From Sulfurospirillum diekertiae (GTDB taxonomy: Bacteria > Campylobacterota > Campylobacteria > Campylobacterales > Sulfurospirillaceae): a DNA stretch of 64,000 nt. The stretch covers positions 558,001 to 622,000 of the forward strand of contig NZ_CP021416.1 in NCBI RefSeq assembly GCF_002162315.1, written 5' to 3'. Positions within the stretch are counted from its first letter, which is position 1; each line of letters begins with the position of its first letter. The notes below the pieces were generated by a model. It did no database searches, was not told the DNA's origin, and was given only the letters and a program-made list of their open reading frames with translations. Both the position numbers and the translations under genes were made by a program. Below, one piece after another: positions 29,898 to 39,095 of this stretch.

Positions 29898-29903
29898 TAT
29901 AAT
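29898..29903 (+). promoter_or_regulatory. pyk promoter -10 with adjacent TTACATGTAA
   Basis: GA-TATAAT about 54 bases before the pyk ATG. A TTACATGTAA copy at 29879-29888 ends nine bases upstream of the hexamer, where a bound protein would contact RNA polymerase. Whether the palindrome is regulatory here is inference. Confidence 0.6.
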
Positions 29904-29956
29904 TTGGTAACAATAAAGTGATACAATTGAACTCATTTTGAAAGAAGGAACTAAAG

Positions 29957-31402
29957 ATGGATAAAAAGACAAAAATCCTAGCAACCGTTGGACCAGCAAG
30001 TGATAGTGTAGAGATTTTAGAAGGATTAATTAACGCTGGCGTAAACGTATTTCGTCTCAATTTTAGTCATGGTACTCATGAGTATCATGCAAGTACACTA
30101 GCAAAAAATCAGAGAAGCAGAAAAAAATGCACAAAAAAAGTAGGTGTTTTACAAGATATTTGTGGTCCTAAAATTCGTGTTGGCAAGCTTGAAGAAGATT
30201 TTTACCTTGAAGTGGGTGACAAGCTTTATTTTACCAAAGAGCAGATTGTTGGTAAAAAATTTGATGAAGGAAAGTATGAGCTCTGCATCAATCAGCCTCA
30301 AATCTTAGATATGCTTAGAGAAGATGAATATATCTATTTGTATGATGGTAATATTCGTGCGCGCGTGATTGAAGCAGGTGATAAAATTGTCACTGAAATT
30401 GAAAATAGCGGTAAACTTTCTTCTAATAAGGGTGTTAATTTTCCCAATACTGTCATTAACATTGAGGTCATTACGCCCAAAGATAAAGAGGACCTTTTAT
30501 GGGGTGCTCAGCATGGTGTTGACTTTGTTGCAGTATCGTTTGTACAAAGTGCTAAAGATATTTTGAATGTAAGAAAAATTCTCAAAGAGCATAAATCACG
30601 TTCACACATTTTTGCAAAGATTGAAAAATTTGATGCTGTTGAAAAAATTGATGAGATTTTAGAGGTCAGTGATGGCATCATGGTTGCGCGTGGGGATCTT
30701 GGTATCGAAGTACCTTACTATAAAGTACCCAGTATTCAAAAAAGGTTGATTGCCAAAGCGAATGCTGCTTCAAAGCCTGTTATTACTGCAACACAAATGC
30801 TTCTTTCTATGGCAGAAAAAGAGATGGCAACACGTGCTGAAATCAGCGATGTTGCGAATGCTGTTTTGGATGGAACCGATGCAGTAATGCTTTCCGAAGA
30901 GAGTGCGATTGGTGTCAATCCTATCCATGTTGTTGAGGTTATGGCTAATACCATTAGGGAAACTGAGACGATTTATCCTTATGGTAAATTTGAGGTTTAT
31001 CCTTTCTTAGATGAAACCGATATTATTTCCTCTTCAACAGCTCGTTTGGCAGATCGTTTGGGTGTTGAAGCGATGATTTCACTCACCAGTTCAGGTAAAT
31101 CAGCGAAAAAATTGGCACGATATCGCATTAAAGCAGATATTTACGCAGTAACACACGATGAACGTATTGCTCGCTCTTTAACTATTGCATGGGGAATTAA
31201 ACCGATTATGAATATTGAGGCGAGTAATCTCAATATGATGCTTGGGAAAACGCTTCAAAAGGGTATTGAGAGAGGCTTAATCGATAAAGAAAAAACCTAT
31301 ATCGTAGCAGCGGGTTATCCAGCAGGTGTTGAAGGCAGTACCAACTTTATTCGCATCTTAAAAAAGGCTCAAATCGAATATTATACTGACATGGTCTTGT
31401 AA
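29957..31402 (+). CDS. pyk: Pyruvate kinase (short internal frameshifted patch as read)
   Basis: Converts PEP and ADP to pyruvate and ATP. 481 residues with KTKILATVGPASDS, NVFRLNFSHGTHEYH, catalytic KIEKFDAVEKIDEI, the GIMVARGDLGIEVPY loop and MLSEESAIGVNPI. Residues about 49-60 read KNQRSRKKCTKKVG, where the same bases give AKIREAEKNAQKKVG if the A-run 30103-30108 is one shorter and 30133-30139 one longer. IREAE is the family-normal sequence, so two compensating indels are likely. ATG follows AAGAAGGAAC. Confidence 0.95.
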   Translation: MDKKTKILATVGPASDSVEILEGLINAGVNVFRLNFSHGTHEYHASTLAKNQRSRKKCTKKVGVLQDICGPKIRVGKLEEDFYLEVGDKLYFTKEQIVGKKFDEGKYELCINQPQILDMLREDEYIYLYDGNIRARVIEAGDKIVTEIENSGKLSSNKGVNFPNTVINIEVITPKDKEDLLWGAQHGVDFVAVSFVQSAKDILNVRKILKEHKSRSHIFAKIEKFDAVEKIDEILEVSDGIMVARGDLGIEVPYYKVPSIQKRLIAKANAASKPVITATQMLLSMAEKEMATRAEISDVANAVLDGTDAVMLSEESAIGVNPIHVVEVMANTIRETETIYPYGKFEVYPFLDETDIISSSTARLADRLGVEAMISLTSSGKSAKKLARYRIKADIYAVTHDERIARSLTIAWGIKPIMNIEASNLNMMLGKTLQKGIERGLIDKEKTYIVAAGYPAGVEGSTNFIRILKKAQIEYYTDMVL

Positions 31403-31412
31403 GTTTTTAATA

Positions 31413-31439
31413 TAGCCAAAAAGCTTTGCTTTTTGGCTA
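31413..31439 (+). terminator. Hairpin after pyk
   Basis: Perfect 12-bp stem TAGCCAAAAAGC / GCTTTTTGGCTA with a three-base loop, 10 bases after the pyk stop. No U-tract follows. It is probably the pyk transcript end. Confidence 0.65.
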
Positions 31440-31602
31440 CGCTAGGTATCTCTATCATAAGGCAGTTCACTCAAAAAGCCAAGATATCGCATTTTCTGTG
31501 GAACAGTGACAAACTAAGTGGGTTTTATTTTAATATTACCTTAAAGAAGGTTTAGGTAAAATCCATACCTCAAAATAAATCTCTCCCAAGAAGGACATAC
31601 GC

Positions 31603-31912
31603 ATGTATGCAATTATAAAAAAATGGCGGGAAGCAGTATAAAGTTCAAGAAGGCGACTATTTAAATGTCGATAGACTTGACGCTCAGCCAAAAGAGAAAA
31701 TCGTAGTGACGGAAGTTTTAGCTGTGAACAATGGCGAACTCAAAGTGGGTGCCCCATTCGTCAATGGTGCTACAGTAGAACTTGAAGTTGTTACTGAAGG
31801 CAAAGACAAAAAAGTTATTACTTTCAAAAAACGAAGACGTAAAGATTCAAAAGTCAAACGTGGTTTTAGAAGACAATATACTAGAGTAAAAGTTGTAAGC
31901 ATTAAAGCTTAA
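31603..31912 (+). CDS. rplU: 50S ribosomal protein L21 (frameshifted near the start as read)
   Basis: ATG 31603 gives MYAIIK. The A-run 31617-31623 then has 7 bases and throws the frame. With 6 it reads [20 protein letters not shown] and joins the open frame ending VKVVSIKA at 31912, for exactly 102 residues, the standard L21 length. Downstream, [24 protein letters not shown] is the L21 RNA-binding tail. L21 binds 23S rRNA with L20. As L21 is a core ribosomal protein followed by an intact rpmA, sequencing error or slippage is far likelier than gene loss. Confidence 0.93.
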
Positions 31913-31951
31913 CCCAAAAACGTTACAAAAGAAAAAGATTAGGAGTAACCA

Positions 31952-32212
31952 ATGGCTCACAAGAAAGGTCAAGGAAGTACCCAGAATAATAGAGACTCAG
32001 CTGGACGTAGACTGGGTGTTAAAAAATTTGGTGGTGAGTTCGTACGTGCAGGTAATATTATTATTCGCCAACGTGGAACAAAAGTACATGTAGGAAATAA
32101 CGTAGGTATTGGCGTTGATCACACGATCTACGCATTAATCGATGGTTTTGTACAATTCCAACGTAAAGATAAAATCAGAAATAAAGTTTCTGTTATCCCC
32201 GCAAGCTTGTAA
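31952..32212 (+). CDS. rpmA: 50S ribosomal protein L27
   Basis: 86 residues: [20 protein letters not shown], then [22 protein letters not shown] and [10 protein letters not shown], the L27 signature. Its N-terminus reaches the peptidyl-transferase centre. ATG lies behind TTAGGAGTAACC, 39 bases after rplU, in one transcript. It has no N-terminal extension like the one cleaved by the Firmicutes Prp protease. Confidence 0.98.
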   Translation: MAHKKGQGSTQNNRDSAGRRLGVKKFGGEFVRAGNIIIRQRGTKVHVGNNVGIGVDHTIYALIDGFVQFQRKDKIRNKVSVIPASL

Positions 32213-32218
32213 TTTAAA

Positions 32219-32247
32219 GGTGGAGTGCGCTCCACCCTCTTTTTTTT
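32219..32247 (+). terminator. Intrinsic terminator after rpmA
   Basis: Stem GGTGGAG / CTCCACC with a TGCG loop, then CTC and an eight-base T-tract. It separates the ribosomal transcript from obg. Confidence 0.85.
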
Positions 32248-32327
32248 CCTCAAAATAAAAATACCTCTAATGATTATACGTTTACATGTAATGATTAAAG
32301 GTATTATTCTACATACAAAAGGTTTTT

Positions 32328-33437
32328 ATGATGTTTATAGACAATGTTGCACTCACACTAAGCTCTGGTAAAGGCGGCCCTGGTTGTGTCTCTTTCCGTA
32401 GAGAAAAACATGTTATCCAAGGTGGTCCTGATGGAGGCGATGGTGGACGAGGTGGCAATGTCTATTTTGAAGTAGATAAAAATACGCATACACTTTCACA
32501 TTTTCGAAACAACCAACACCTCAAAGCTAAAAATGGCGAACCAGGAATGGGAAAAAAAATGTACGGTAAAATGGGTGAACATTTAATTGTTACAGTCCCT
32601 CCTGGAACACAAGTATTGGATGCAGAAACAGGCGAAGTGCTTTTAGATCTTTTAGACGATACGGATAAAAAGCTTTTTTTAGAAGGCGGAATGGGAGGAT
32701 TGGGCAATACACACTTCAAAAGTTCTACTAACCAACGTCCTGAATTTGCACAACCTGGACGTCCTGGGCTCACTAAAGAGATCAAATTGGAACTTAAATT
32801 GATCGCAGATGTTGGGTTGGTTGGTTTTCCTAATGTGGGAAAATCAACACTGATTTCAGTTGTTTCAAATGCTCAACCTGAAATTGCAAATTATGAGTTT
32901 ACAACTATCACACCAAAACTAGGTGTTGTAGTCACAGATGATTATCGCTCATATGTTATGGCTGACATTCCTGGAATTATTGAAGGCGCAAGTGAAGGCA
33001 AAGGACTTGGCATTGAGTTCTTACGCCACATTGAGCGTACAAAGTTTTTACTTTTCATGGTTGACCTTGCCAATTACCGTGATCTTAAAGAGCAGTATTA
33101 CACACTTAAACAAGAGCTACGAAAGTTTTCTGAAAAACTTTCACTCCGTGATTATGCCATTGCACTTACCCGTTGTGATACATTAAGCTCTGAAGAGATT
33201 AATCAAAAAGTAGATGCTTTCTTAGGACTTCTTGACCTTGAACCTAATGAACTATCTCAGAAGTATAAAACACGTGAAGATTTACATACGTATTGCCAAG
33301 ATGTGCATGAAAGAGAGAGAGCTTTACCATTCTTTGTAATGCCAATCTCTTCGGTCTCTAAAATTAATATAGATCCTATCAAATATGCCCTATCTGATGT
33401 TATTACAAAGGTTCGTGATGAGAAGAGTAGTCGTTAA
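32328..33437 (+). CDS. obg: GTPase Obg/CgtA
   Basis: 369 residues. Glycine-rich Obg fold (residues 1-157: [28 protein letters not shown]) followed by the G domain with P-loop [12 protein letters not shown] (~164-175), switch [16 protein letters not shown] as the G4-like motif, and PISSVSKIN. It acts in 50S maturation and stress control, consistent with its place after rplU-rpmA. It starts ATGATG at 32328. The end overlaps proB by 20 bases. Confidence 0.97.
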   Translation: MMFIDNVALTLSSGKGGPGCVSFRREKHVIQGGPDGGDGGRGGNVYFEVDKNTHTLSHFRNNQHLKAKNGEPGMGKKMYGKMGEHLIVTVPPGTQVLDAETGEVLLDLLDDTDKKLFLEGGMGGLGNTHFKSSTNQRPEFAQPGRPGLTKEIKLELKLIADVGLVGFPNVGKSTLISVVSNAQPEIANYEFTTITPKLGVVVTDDYRSYVMADIPGIIEGASEGKGLGIEFLRHIERTKFLLFMVDLANYRDLKEQYYTLKQELRKFSEKLSLRDYAIALTRCDTLSSEEINQKVDAFLGLLDLEPNELSQKYKTREDLHTYCQDVHERERALPFFVMPISSVSKINIDPIKYALSDVITKVRDEKSSR

Positions 33438-34185
33438 GGTTGGCACACATGTGCTTAGCGATCAAAACCGTTTATGTGAAGAACGTATTTTAAATTTAGT
33501 TGAATTTTTAGTAGCGCTCATGAAAAGCCATGAGGTTATTTTAGTTTCATCGGGCGCAGTAGCTGCTGGGTACTCTATTTTAAAACTTGATAAAAAAATG
33601 CTTCATAACCGCCAAGCCATAGCTGCTGTAGGGCAACCCCAGCTCATGGCAATCTACAATAAAAAATTAGAAAAATTTGGAAAAAGTGGTGCTCAACTTC
33701 TTTTAACAGCGGATGATTTTGACTCACGAAAACGCTGTTTTCATGCTAAATGTACCATTGATACCCTTCTTGATAATGGCATTCTCCCTATCATTAATGA
33801 GAATGATGCAACAGCAACGGAAGAACTTGTTTTTGGAGATAATGATCAACTTTCTTCTAGAGTAGCCTACTATTTTGGGGCAGACATGTTGATCTTGCTC
33901 TCCGATATTGATGGCTACTATGACAAGGATCCTCATAAACATGCAGATGCGAGTATGCGCAAAATTGTAAATACAATTGATCCAACAGAACTTGAAATGG
34001 AAAAATCAACCAATTTTGCGTTTGCAACGGGCGGTATTGTCACCAAACTTAAAGCAGCAGACTTTTTGTTAGAGCGTAACAAATCAATGTTTATTGCCAG
34101 TGGTTTTGATTTAACGGATGTCAAAAGTTATATGCTAGAGGGCATTCATAAAGGTGGAACACTCTTTACATGTAAAACCCTATAA
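33418..34185 (+). CDS. proB: Glutamate 5-kinase
   Basis: Phosphorylates glutamate, the first step of proline synthesis. 255 residues, an amino-acid-kinase domain only; the C-terminal PUA domain of E. coli ProB is absent, as is usual in this phylum. Motifs: [47 protein letters not shown] and [14 protein letters not shown] use ATG 33418 inside the end of obg (20-base overlap), giving [13 protein letters not shown]. Confidence 0.93.
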   Translation: MRRVVVKVGTHVLSDQNRLCEERILNLVEFLVALMKSHEVILVSSGAVAAGYSILKLDKKMLHNRQAIAAVGQPQLMAIYNKKLEKFGKSGAQLLLTADDFDSRKRCFHAKCTIDTLLDNGILPIINENDATATEELVFGDNDQLSSRVAYYFGADMLILLSDIDGYYDKDPHKHADASMRKIVNTIDPTELEMEKSTNFAFATGGIVTKLKAADFLLERNKSMFIASGFDLTDVKSYMLEGIHKGGTLFTCKTL

Positions 34186-34260
34186 AAGATAATCTGTTCG
34201 CTTTTACAGGGTTAATAATGAAGTGTTTAGGGGATGAATGAACATATACGAAGGATTAAA

Positions 34261-35178
34261 ATGCGCATAGTCTTTATGGGAACCCCTGCTTATGCAACAA
34301 CGATTTTAGAAGCACTTTTAAAAAACTCTGACATTGAAGTTATACTATTAGTGACACAAGAAGATAAGCCTGTTGGGCGAAGACAGACACTCACTCCTCC
34401 TCATATCAAAACATGGCTTTTAGAACACGATTTACATGTAGAAATTTATCAGCCAAAATCTTTACGCACAGAAGAGGCACATGTAAAAATAGCGCGTTTA
34501 AAGCCTGATTATATTGTGGTGGCGGCGTATGGGCAGATATTACCTAAAGAAGTCCTTTCCATTGCTCCTTGCATTAACTTGCATGCATCACTACTCCCAA
34601 AATATAGAGGTGCAAGTCCAATTCAATCAACACTGTTAGCCAATGAAACTTATGCAGGCGTGACCTCCATGCTTATGGCAGAAGGTTTAGATACAGGTGC
34701 TATGTTAGGATTTACATATCTGAAAATTAAACCAGAGCATAATGCTCCTATGCTCTTTGACCTCCTGGCGGATGTAGCGGCCAAGCTAACCATTATGACA
34801 CTGCAAAATTTTCCTTTGCTAGCTCCACTTGCCCAAGTAAATGCCAATGCAACACATTGTAAAAAGATCAAAAAAGAAGATGGTCTTGTTTCATTCGACC
34901 AAAGGGCACAGTCTATTGCGACTCAGTACAAAGCACTCACTCCTTGGCCTGGGGTTTTTTTAGAGTCAGGATTGAAACTTCTTGATCTTGAGTTTTACAG
35001 TGACGAAGAAGAGACTCTTGTCGGTGTCATTAAAGAGATAAAAGCTGAAGGTATTGTTGTTACATGTAAAGAAGGTACATTACTTCTTAAAACGCTTCAG
35101 CCTATCTCCAAAAATGCAATGAATGCAGTCGATTATATCCGAGGAAAAAGGCTAAATTGTGGTCATACATTGGTTTGA
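34261..35178 (+). CDS. fmt: Methionyl-tRNA formyltransferase
   Basis: Formylates initiator Met-tRNA using 10-formyl-THF. 305 residues from ATG 34261 (MRIVFMGTPAYATTILEALL) behind GAAGGATT; an earlier in-frame ATG at 34234 would add nine non-family residues. The folate-binding signature HASLLPKYRGASPIQ and the C-terminal RNA-binding domain (GVFLESGLKLLDLEF...) are present. It overlaps birA by 20 bases. Confidence 0.95.
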   Translation: MRIVFMGTPAYATTILEALLKNSDIEVILLVTQEDKPVGRRQTLTPPHIKTWLLEHDLHVEIYQPKSLRTEEAHVKIARLKPDYIVVAAYGQILPKEVLSIAPCINLHASLLPKYRGASPIQSTLLANETYAGVTSMLMAEGLDTGAMLGFTYLKIKPEHNAPMLFDLLADVAAKLTIMTLQNFPLLAPLAQVNANATHCKKIKKEDGLVSFDQRAQSIATQYKALTPWPGVFLESGLKLLDLEFYSDEEETLVGVIKEIKAEGIVVTCKEGTLLLKTLQPISKNAMNAVDYIRGKRLNCGHTLV

Positions 35179-35794
35179 TACCCTAGATTCTACCCATCAG
35201 TATCTTCTTAGCTCACTACGCGAAGGTACACTTCTTGCACCATGTGCTATTGGAGCTACCAAACAGACAAATGGTATTGGGAGCAGAGGTAATAGTTGGA
35301 TTGGTGAAGTTGGTAACTTTTTTTTCTCGTTTTGTGTAGAAGAGAAACAGTTACCTCCCGATTTACCATTAGCTTCTAGTTCTATCTATTTTTCTGCTTT
35401 AATGAAGCAGGTTTTAGAGGAGAAAGGCTCGCAGGTATGGTTAAAATGGCCCAATGATTTTTATTGTGATACGAAAAAAGTTGGAGGGATGATTACCACG
35501 AAAACGGGTGCAAATATTGTGTGTTCGCTAGGACTCAATAGTAGCATTTCACCTAAAGATTTTGGAACTTTAGATATCATCGTTACACCAAATGCTTTAG
35601 CCAATGATTTAATTCAAAAGGTTGAGGAAAACATATCGTGGAAGAAAGTTTTTAGTAAATATAAGATAGAATTTGATCTAAATCGAAATTTTTCTTTCCA
35701 TTTAGATGGCAAATTGGTCTCGTTACGTGATGCGATATTGTGTGATGATGGCTCTATAGAGCTAGAAAATAAAAAGGTGTACAGTTTACGATGA
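35159..35794 (+). CDS. birA: Biotin--[acetyl-CoA-carboxylase] ligase
   Basis: Attaches biotin to AccB. 211 residues, catalytic domain only with no N-terminal HTH repressor domain. Motifs: DTLDSTHQYLLS, the adenylate loop NGIGSRGNSWIGEVGNFFFS (a variant of GRGRxGRxW) and LKWPNDFYCDTKKVGGMI with the catalytic Lys. GTG start at 35159 inside fmt; it overlaps parA by four bases. accD lies 23 kb downstream. Confidence 0.93.
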   Translation: MVIHWFDTLDSTHQYLLSSLREGTLLAPCAIGATKQTNGIGSRGNSWIGEVGNFFFSFCVEEKQLPPDLPLASSSIYFSALMKQVLEEKGSQVWLKWPNDFYCDTKKVGGMITTKTGANIVCSLGLNSSISPKDFGTLDIIVTPNALANDLIQKVEENISWKKVFSKYKIEFDLNRNFSFHLDGKLVSLRDAILCDDGSIELENKKVYSLR

Positions 35795-36576
35795 GTGAGA
35801 TTATAGCGATAGCAAATCAAAAGGGTGGTGTTGGTAAAACAACGACCGCTATCAATTTGGCTGCCTCCTTAGCAGTTGCTGAAAAGCGCGTGTTATTGAT
35901 CGATATTGACCCTCAAGCCAATGCTACAACAGGTCTTGGTTTTCACAGAAGTGACTATGAGTATAATATCTATCACGTTCTTATCGGCAGAAAGCGTCTC
36001 TCGCAAGTCATCCTTGAGACATCACTTTCCACCCTCCATGTAGCGCCATCGAATATTGGACTTGTTGGTGTTGAAAAAGAGTTTTATGACAATAATACGA
36101 AAGGGCGCGAGCTCATTTTGAAAACAAAAATTGAAGAGATTAAAGATCAATACGATTACATTATTATTGATTCACCACCAGCACTTGGAAGTATTACCAT
36201 TAATGCTTTAAGTGCAGCAAACTCTGTCATTATCCCCATTCAGTGCGAATTTTTTGCATTGGAAGGTTTGGCACAGTTACTGAATACCGTGAAATTGATT
36301 AAAAAAACAATTAATCCGACACTTGAAATTAAAGGCTTTTTACCGACCATGTACAGCACACAAAACAATCTTTCTAAACAAGTTTTTGCGGATCTTAAAG
36401 AACATTTTAAAAGTAAGTTATTTGTTGACAAAGAGAGTGCTTCCTATGTAGTGATTCCACGTAATATTAAGCTTGCTGAATCTCCAAGTTTTGGAAAACC
36501 CATTATTTTATATGATGTAGAATCTCCAGGTTCTAAAGCGTACCAAAATCTTGCTAATTCGATTTTAGTGAGTTAA
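35791..36576 (+). CDS. parA: Chromosome partitioning ATPase ParA (Soj)
   Basis: 261 residues. Deviant Walker A KGGVGKTTTAINLAASLA at the N-terminus, LLIDIDPQANATTGLG, IIIDSPPALGSITINALSAA and PIQCEFFALEGLAQLL are the chromosomal Soj/ParA pattern. It binds nonspecific DNA in the ATP state and moves ParB-parS complexes. The start overlaps the birA stop (ATGA). Confidence 0.97.
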   Translation: MSEIIAIANQKGGVGKTTTAINLAASLAVAEKRVLLIDIDPQANATTGLGFHRSDYEYNIYHVLIGRKRLSQVILETSLSTLHVAPSNIGLVGVEKEFYDNNTKGRELILKTKIEEIKDQYDYIIIDSPPALGSITINALSAANSVIIPIQCEFFALEGLAQLLNTVKLIKKTINPTLEIKGFLPTMYSTQNNLSKQVFADLKEHFKSKLFVDKESASYVVIPRNIKLAESPSFGKPIILYDVESPGSKAYQNLANSILVS

Positions 36577-36584
36577 TGTGATGA

Positions 36585-37436
36585 GTGCAAAAAAAAGTCT
36601 TAGGACGAGGGTTAAGTGCTATTATAGATGATGTTGAAGAGGCTTATAAGCAAGATATTGAGCAGGCTAAAGATTTAGTGCGCGAAATTGATGTCGAGCG
36701 TATTTCTCCCAACCCTTATCAACCACGTACACATTTTAATGAAGTTGCCTTAAAAGAGCTTAGCGAATCGATTAAGCGCCATGGATTATTACAGCCTATT
36801 ATTGTTGTAGCAAAAGATGACAATTATATGTTACTTGCAGGTGAACGTCGTTTACGTGCAAGTAAACTCGCAGGCTTTACAAAAATTAAAGCTATTGTTG
36901 CAGACATTGAATCAAAAAATTTACGTGAATTAGCGCTAATTGAAAATATCCAAAGAGAAGATCTTAATCCTGTAGAGCTTGCCGTTGCCTATAAGGAACT
37001 TATTGAAGAGTATAAAATAACCCAAGATGGACTTTCAGAAATTATCCACAAAAGTCGTACTCAAATTACAAATACAATTCGTTTATTAAGCCTAAGCGAG
37101 CAAACTAAAAAATATCTCGCTGAAGGTGTTCTCTCTCAAGGGCATGCGAAAGTGCTTGTTGGTCTGGAGCCTAAAGATGAAGAGACTATTGTGAACACCA
37201 TTTTAGGTCAAAAGCTTAGTGTTCGCGAAACTGAGGCATTGGTTAAAAAACTAAAAAGCACGGATGAAACGATTAGTAAAAAAGAAAAAATTATTTCTGC
37301 TATCCCTGAAGAACTTCAAACACTCAAAAGCAGACTCAAAGAGCTTGGTTTTGAGGCTACACCAAAAGCTAATACTATTACAATCCATTTTAAAAATGGT
37401 GAAGCAATCTATACTTTTTTGGAGCAATTGAAGTAA
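36585..37436 (+). CDS. parB: Chromosome partitioning protein ParB (Spo0J)
   Basis: CTP-dependent clamp loading at parS. N-terminal domain with RISPNPYQPRTHFNE and the CTP-binding box LLAGERRLRASKLAGF, then ALIENIQREDLNPVELAVAY and the helix-turn-helix QDGLSEIIHKSRTQITNTIRLL. The present frame starts at GTG 36585 (MQKKVLGRGLSAIIDDVEE). ATG 36581 would give MSAKKVLGRGL, the usual family start, if the A-run 36589-36596 had 7 rather than 8 bases; both are viable. No parS (TGTTTCACGTGAAACA) is seen in the gene. Confidence 0.95.
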   Translation: MQKKVLGRGLSAIIDDVEEAYKQDIEQAKDLVREIDVERISPNPYQPRTHFNEVALKELSESIKRHGLLQPIIVVAKDDNYMLLAGERRLRASKLAGFTKIKAIVADIESKNLRELALIENIQREDLNPVELAVAYKELIEEYKITQDGLSEIIHKSRTQITNTIRLLSLSEQTKKYLAEGVLSQGHAKVLVGLEPKDEETIVNTILGQKLSVRETEALVKKLKSTDETISKKEKIISAIPEELQTLKSRLKELGFEATPKANTITIHFKNGEAIYTFLEQLK

Positions 37437-37483
37437 TAAAATTAGTTGTTTTGGTTAATTTAATAAACGATTTTCCTTTGCTG

Positions 37484-37492
37484 TGTTACAAT
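37484..37492 (+). promoter_or_regulatory. Extended -10 promoter of the ATP synthase operon
   Basis: TGT-TACAAT about 87 bases before the first atp start (37579), preceded by T-rich tracts. The leader between them shows no clear hairpin. It is the only good candidate in the 142-base parB-atpF' gap. Confidence 0.6.
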
Positions 37493-37578
37493 TCGCGCAA
37501 AATTTTGATACAGCAATCTTGTTTGTGCTAAAAAATCTTAAAAATTGAGTCTGATCTCGAGCTAAAGGAGCAAGAAAT

Positions 37579-38002
37579 ATGTTGGATATTATCCCAGCAC
37601 TGTTACTGGTGACTGGAACTGTATTTTTAGTTTTGCTAATACTTCTTAACAAAACGCTTTATAGACCCCTTCTGGAGTTTATCGACAATAGAAATAACTC
37701 TATTAATCGTGACTTAGAAAATGCAGGAAAAAAATGCCAGTGACGTTGTAGCCTACTATAAAGAAGTAGAAACGATTTTGTCTGAGGGCAAAATGGAAGC
37801 AGCTAAAATTAGAGAAGCTGCGCTGAGTGAAGCAAAAGAAAAAGCTGCAAAAAGAATTGAACAAAAGAAGAGTGATCTTGAAGTTCAAAGCGTAGTATTC
37901 TTCAAAGCTTTAGAGTCAGAAAAAGATGAGTTTAAGAATGGTCTGTTGGCGCAGATGCCTCTTTTCAAAGAGAGCGTTTCTGCTAAACTGAGCCATATTT
38001 AA
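37579..38002 (+). CDS. atpF': ATP synthase F0 subunit b' (frameshifted as read)
   Basis: Peripheral-stalk b' subunit. ATG 37579 lies behind AAAGGAG and encodes MLDIIPALLLVTGTVFLVLL, one N-terminal membrane helix, then a long charged helix. The A-run 37728-37734 has 7 bases; with 6 the frame continues ENAGKNASDVVAYYKEVETI to LSHI at 38002, 140 residues in all, right for the family (Cj0102, from memory). As read the product stops at 37741-37743. It is followed by the second b-type gene, giving the b/b' heterodimer typical of Campylobacterota. Confidence 0.9.
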
Positions 38003-38014
38003 AGGAGTATGTGG

Positions 38015-38530
38015 ATGAAAATGAACTATATTTTATTTTTATTAGCTCCAATAGCACTATTTGCTAATGCGGGTGAAAGTGATGGTGCAAGCGATATCAT
38101 CCCTAGAACCATTAACTTTTTAATATTTGCCGCAATTATGTACTACTATGTTGCAGATGCTGCTAAGCAATGGTATTGTGGACGTAAAAACGATATTGCA
38201 ACAAAATTGGATTCTATTCAGGTAAAACTTAAAGAATCTAATAGTAAAAAAGAGAATGCCCTTCTAAAAGTTGAGGAAGCAAAAGCGAATGCAAGAGCAC
38301 TTGTAGAAACAGCAAAAAAAGAGGCCATTCTTTTAAGTGATAAAGTTGCACAGGAAGCAGATACTGAAATTGCAAATTTGTCAAAAGCATTTGAAGATCG
38401 TATTGGTGTTGAACGTCGTAAAATGCAAAGAACGATTGTATGTGAAGTTTTAGATGAGATGTTTAAAGAAGGATCTATCTCTTTAGATAATGATGAGATG
38501 GTTAAAATCGTCAATAAGAAGGTTGCATGA
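38015..38530 (+). CDS. atpF: ATP synthase F0 subunit b
   Basis: 171 residues: a signal-like first hydrophobic segment (YILFLLAPIALFANA), a second membrane helix (IPRTINFLIFAAIMYYYVADA), then a long Lys/Glu/Ala-rich coiled coil (about 60-140) reaching F1. ATG 38015 is chosen because AAAGGAG lies seven bases upstream; ATG 38009 is too close. It overlaps atpH. Confidence 0.93.
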   Translation: MKMNYILFLLAPIALFANAGESDGASDIIPRTINFLIFAAIMYYYVADAAKQWYCGRKNDIATKLDSIQVKLKESNSKKENALLKVEEAKANARALVETAKKEAILLSDKVAQEADTEIANLSKAFEDRIGVERRKMQRTIVCEVLDEMFKEGSISLDNDEMVKIVNKKVA

Positions 38531-39060
38531 TGAGTGGAGCGATAGCAAAAAAATATGTTAATGCTCTTATGAGTGGATGTACGGATGGCGAACTTACAGA
38601 AGTTTATGGGTTATTGGTTCAATTGGTTGAGGCATTTAAACTAGAGAAATTTAATAATATTATTCTCTCTCCAGATGTCACATCAAAAGCGAAAGAAGAG
38701 TTGGTTCTCTCTTTGGTTGATACTAAAAATATAAAATTCCAAAATTTTATTAAATTGATTAATAGTAACGATCGATTAAAATTGATCCCACATATGGCTA
38801 AAGAGCTTAAATATCAGCTCTCTCTAAAAAACAATACTTTTGAAGGTAGTGTATCAACTAGCTTTAAAATAAGCCAAGCGCAAGTTGCTATGCTAGAAGA
38901 AAATTTCAGTAAAAAATTTAACGCTAAGATCAATTTAAATGCTAATGCAAATGCGTATCCAGGGATTAAAGTAGAGTTAGATGATTTAGGTGTTGAAGTA
39001 AGCTTTTCTCTTGAGCGACTCAAAGCTCAAATGACAGAGCATATTTTAAAAGCAATTTAA
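38527..39060 (+). CDS. atpH: ATP synthase F1 subunit delta
   Basis: 177 residues of the OSCP/delta family: N-terminal helical domain (AIAKKYVNALMSGC, LSPDVTSKAKEELVLSL) and C-terminal ending VELDDLGVEVSFSLERLKAQ. It links the stator b/b' to the top of F1. Starts ATGATG, overlapping atpF by four bases. Confidence 0.95.
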   Translation: MMSGAIAKKYVNALMSGCTDGELTEVYGLLVQLVEAFKLEKFNNIILSPDVTSKAKEELVLSLVDTKNIKFQNFIKLINSNDRLKLIPHMAKELKYQLSLKNNTFEGSVSTSFKISQAQVAMLEENFSKKFNAKINLNANANAYPGIKVELDDLGVEVSFSLERLKAQMTEHILKAI

Positions 39061-39095
39061 TAATACATAGATAAAAGAAAGTTAAGGAGTAATGT

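Noticed and set aside
36585-37436. Search for parS near parAB, with the TTTACATGTAAA palindrome as a parS variant
   Set aside because: No TGTTTCACGTGAAACA-like site was seen in 35-38 kb, and the palindrome is absent there, which argues against it being the local parS.
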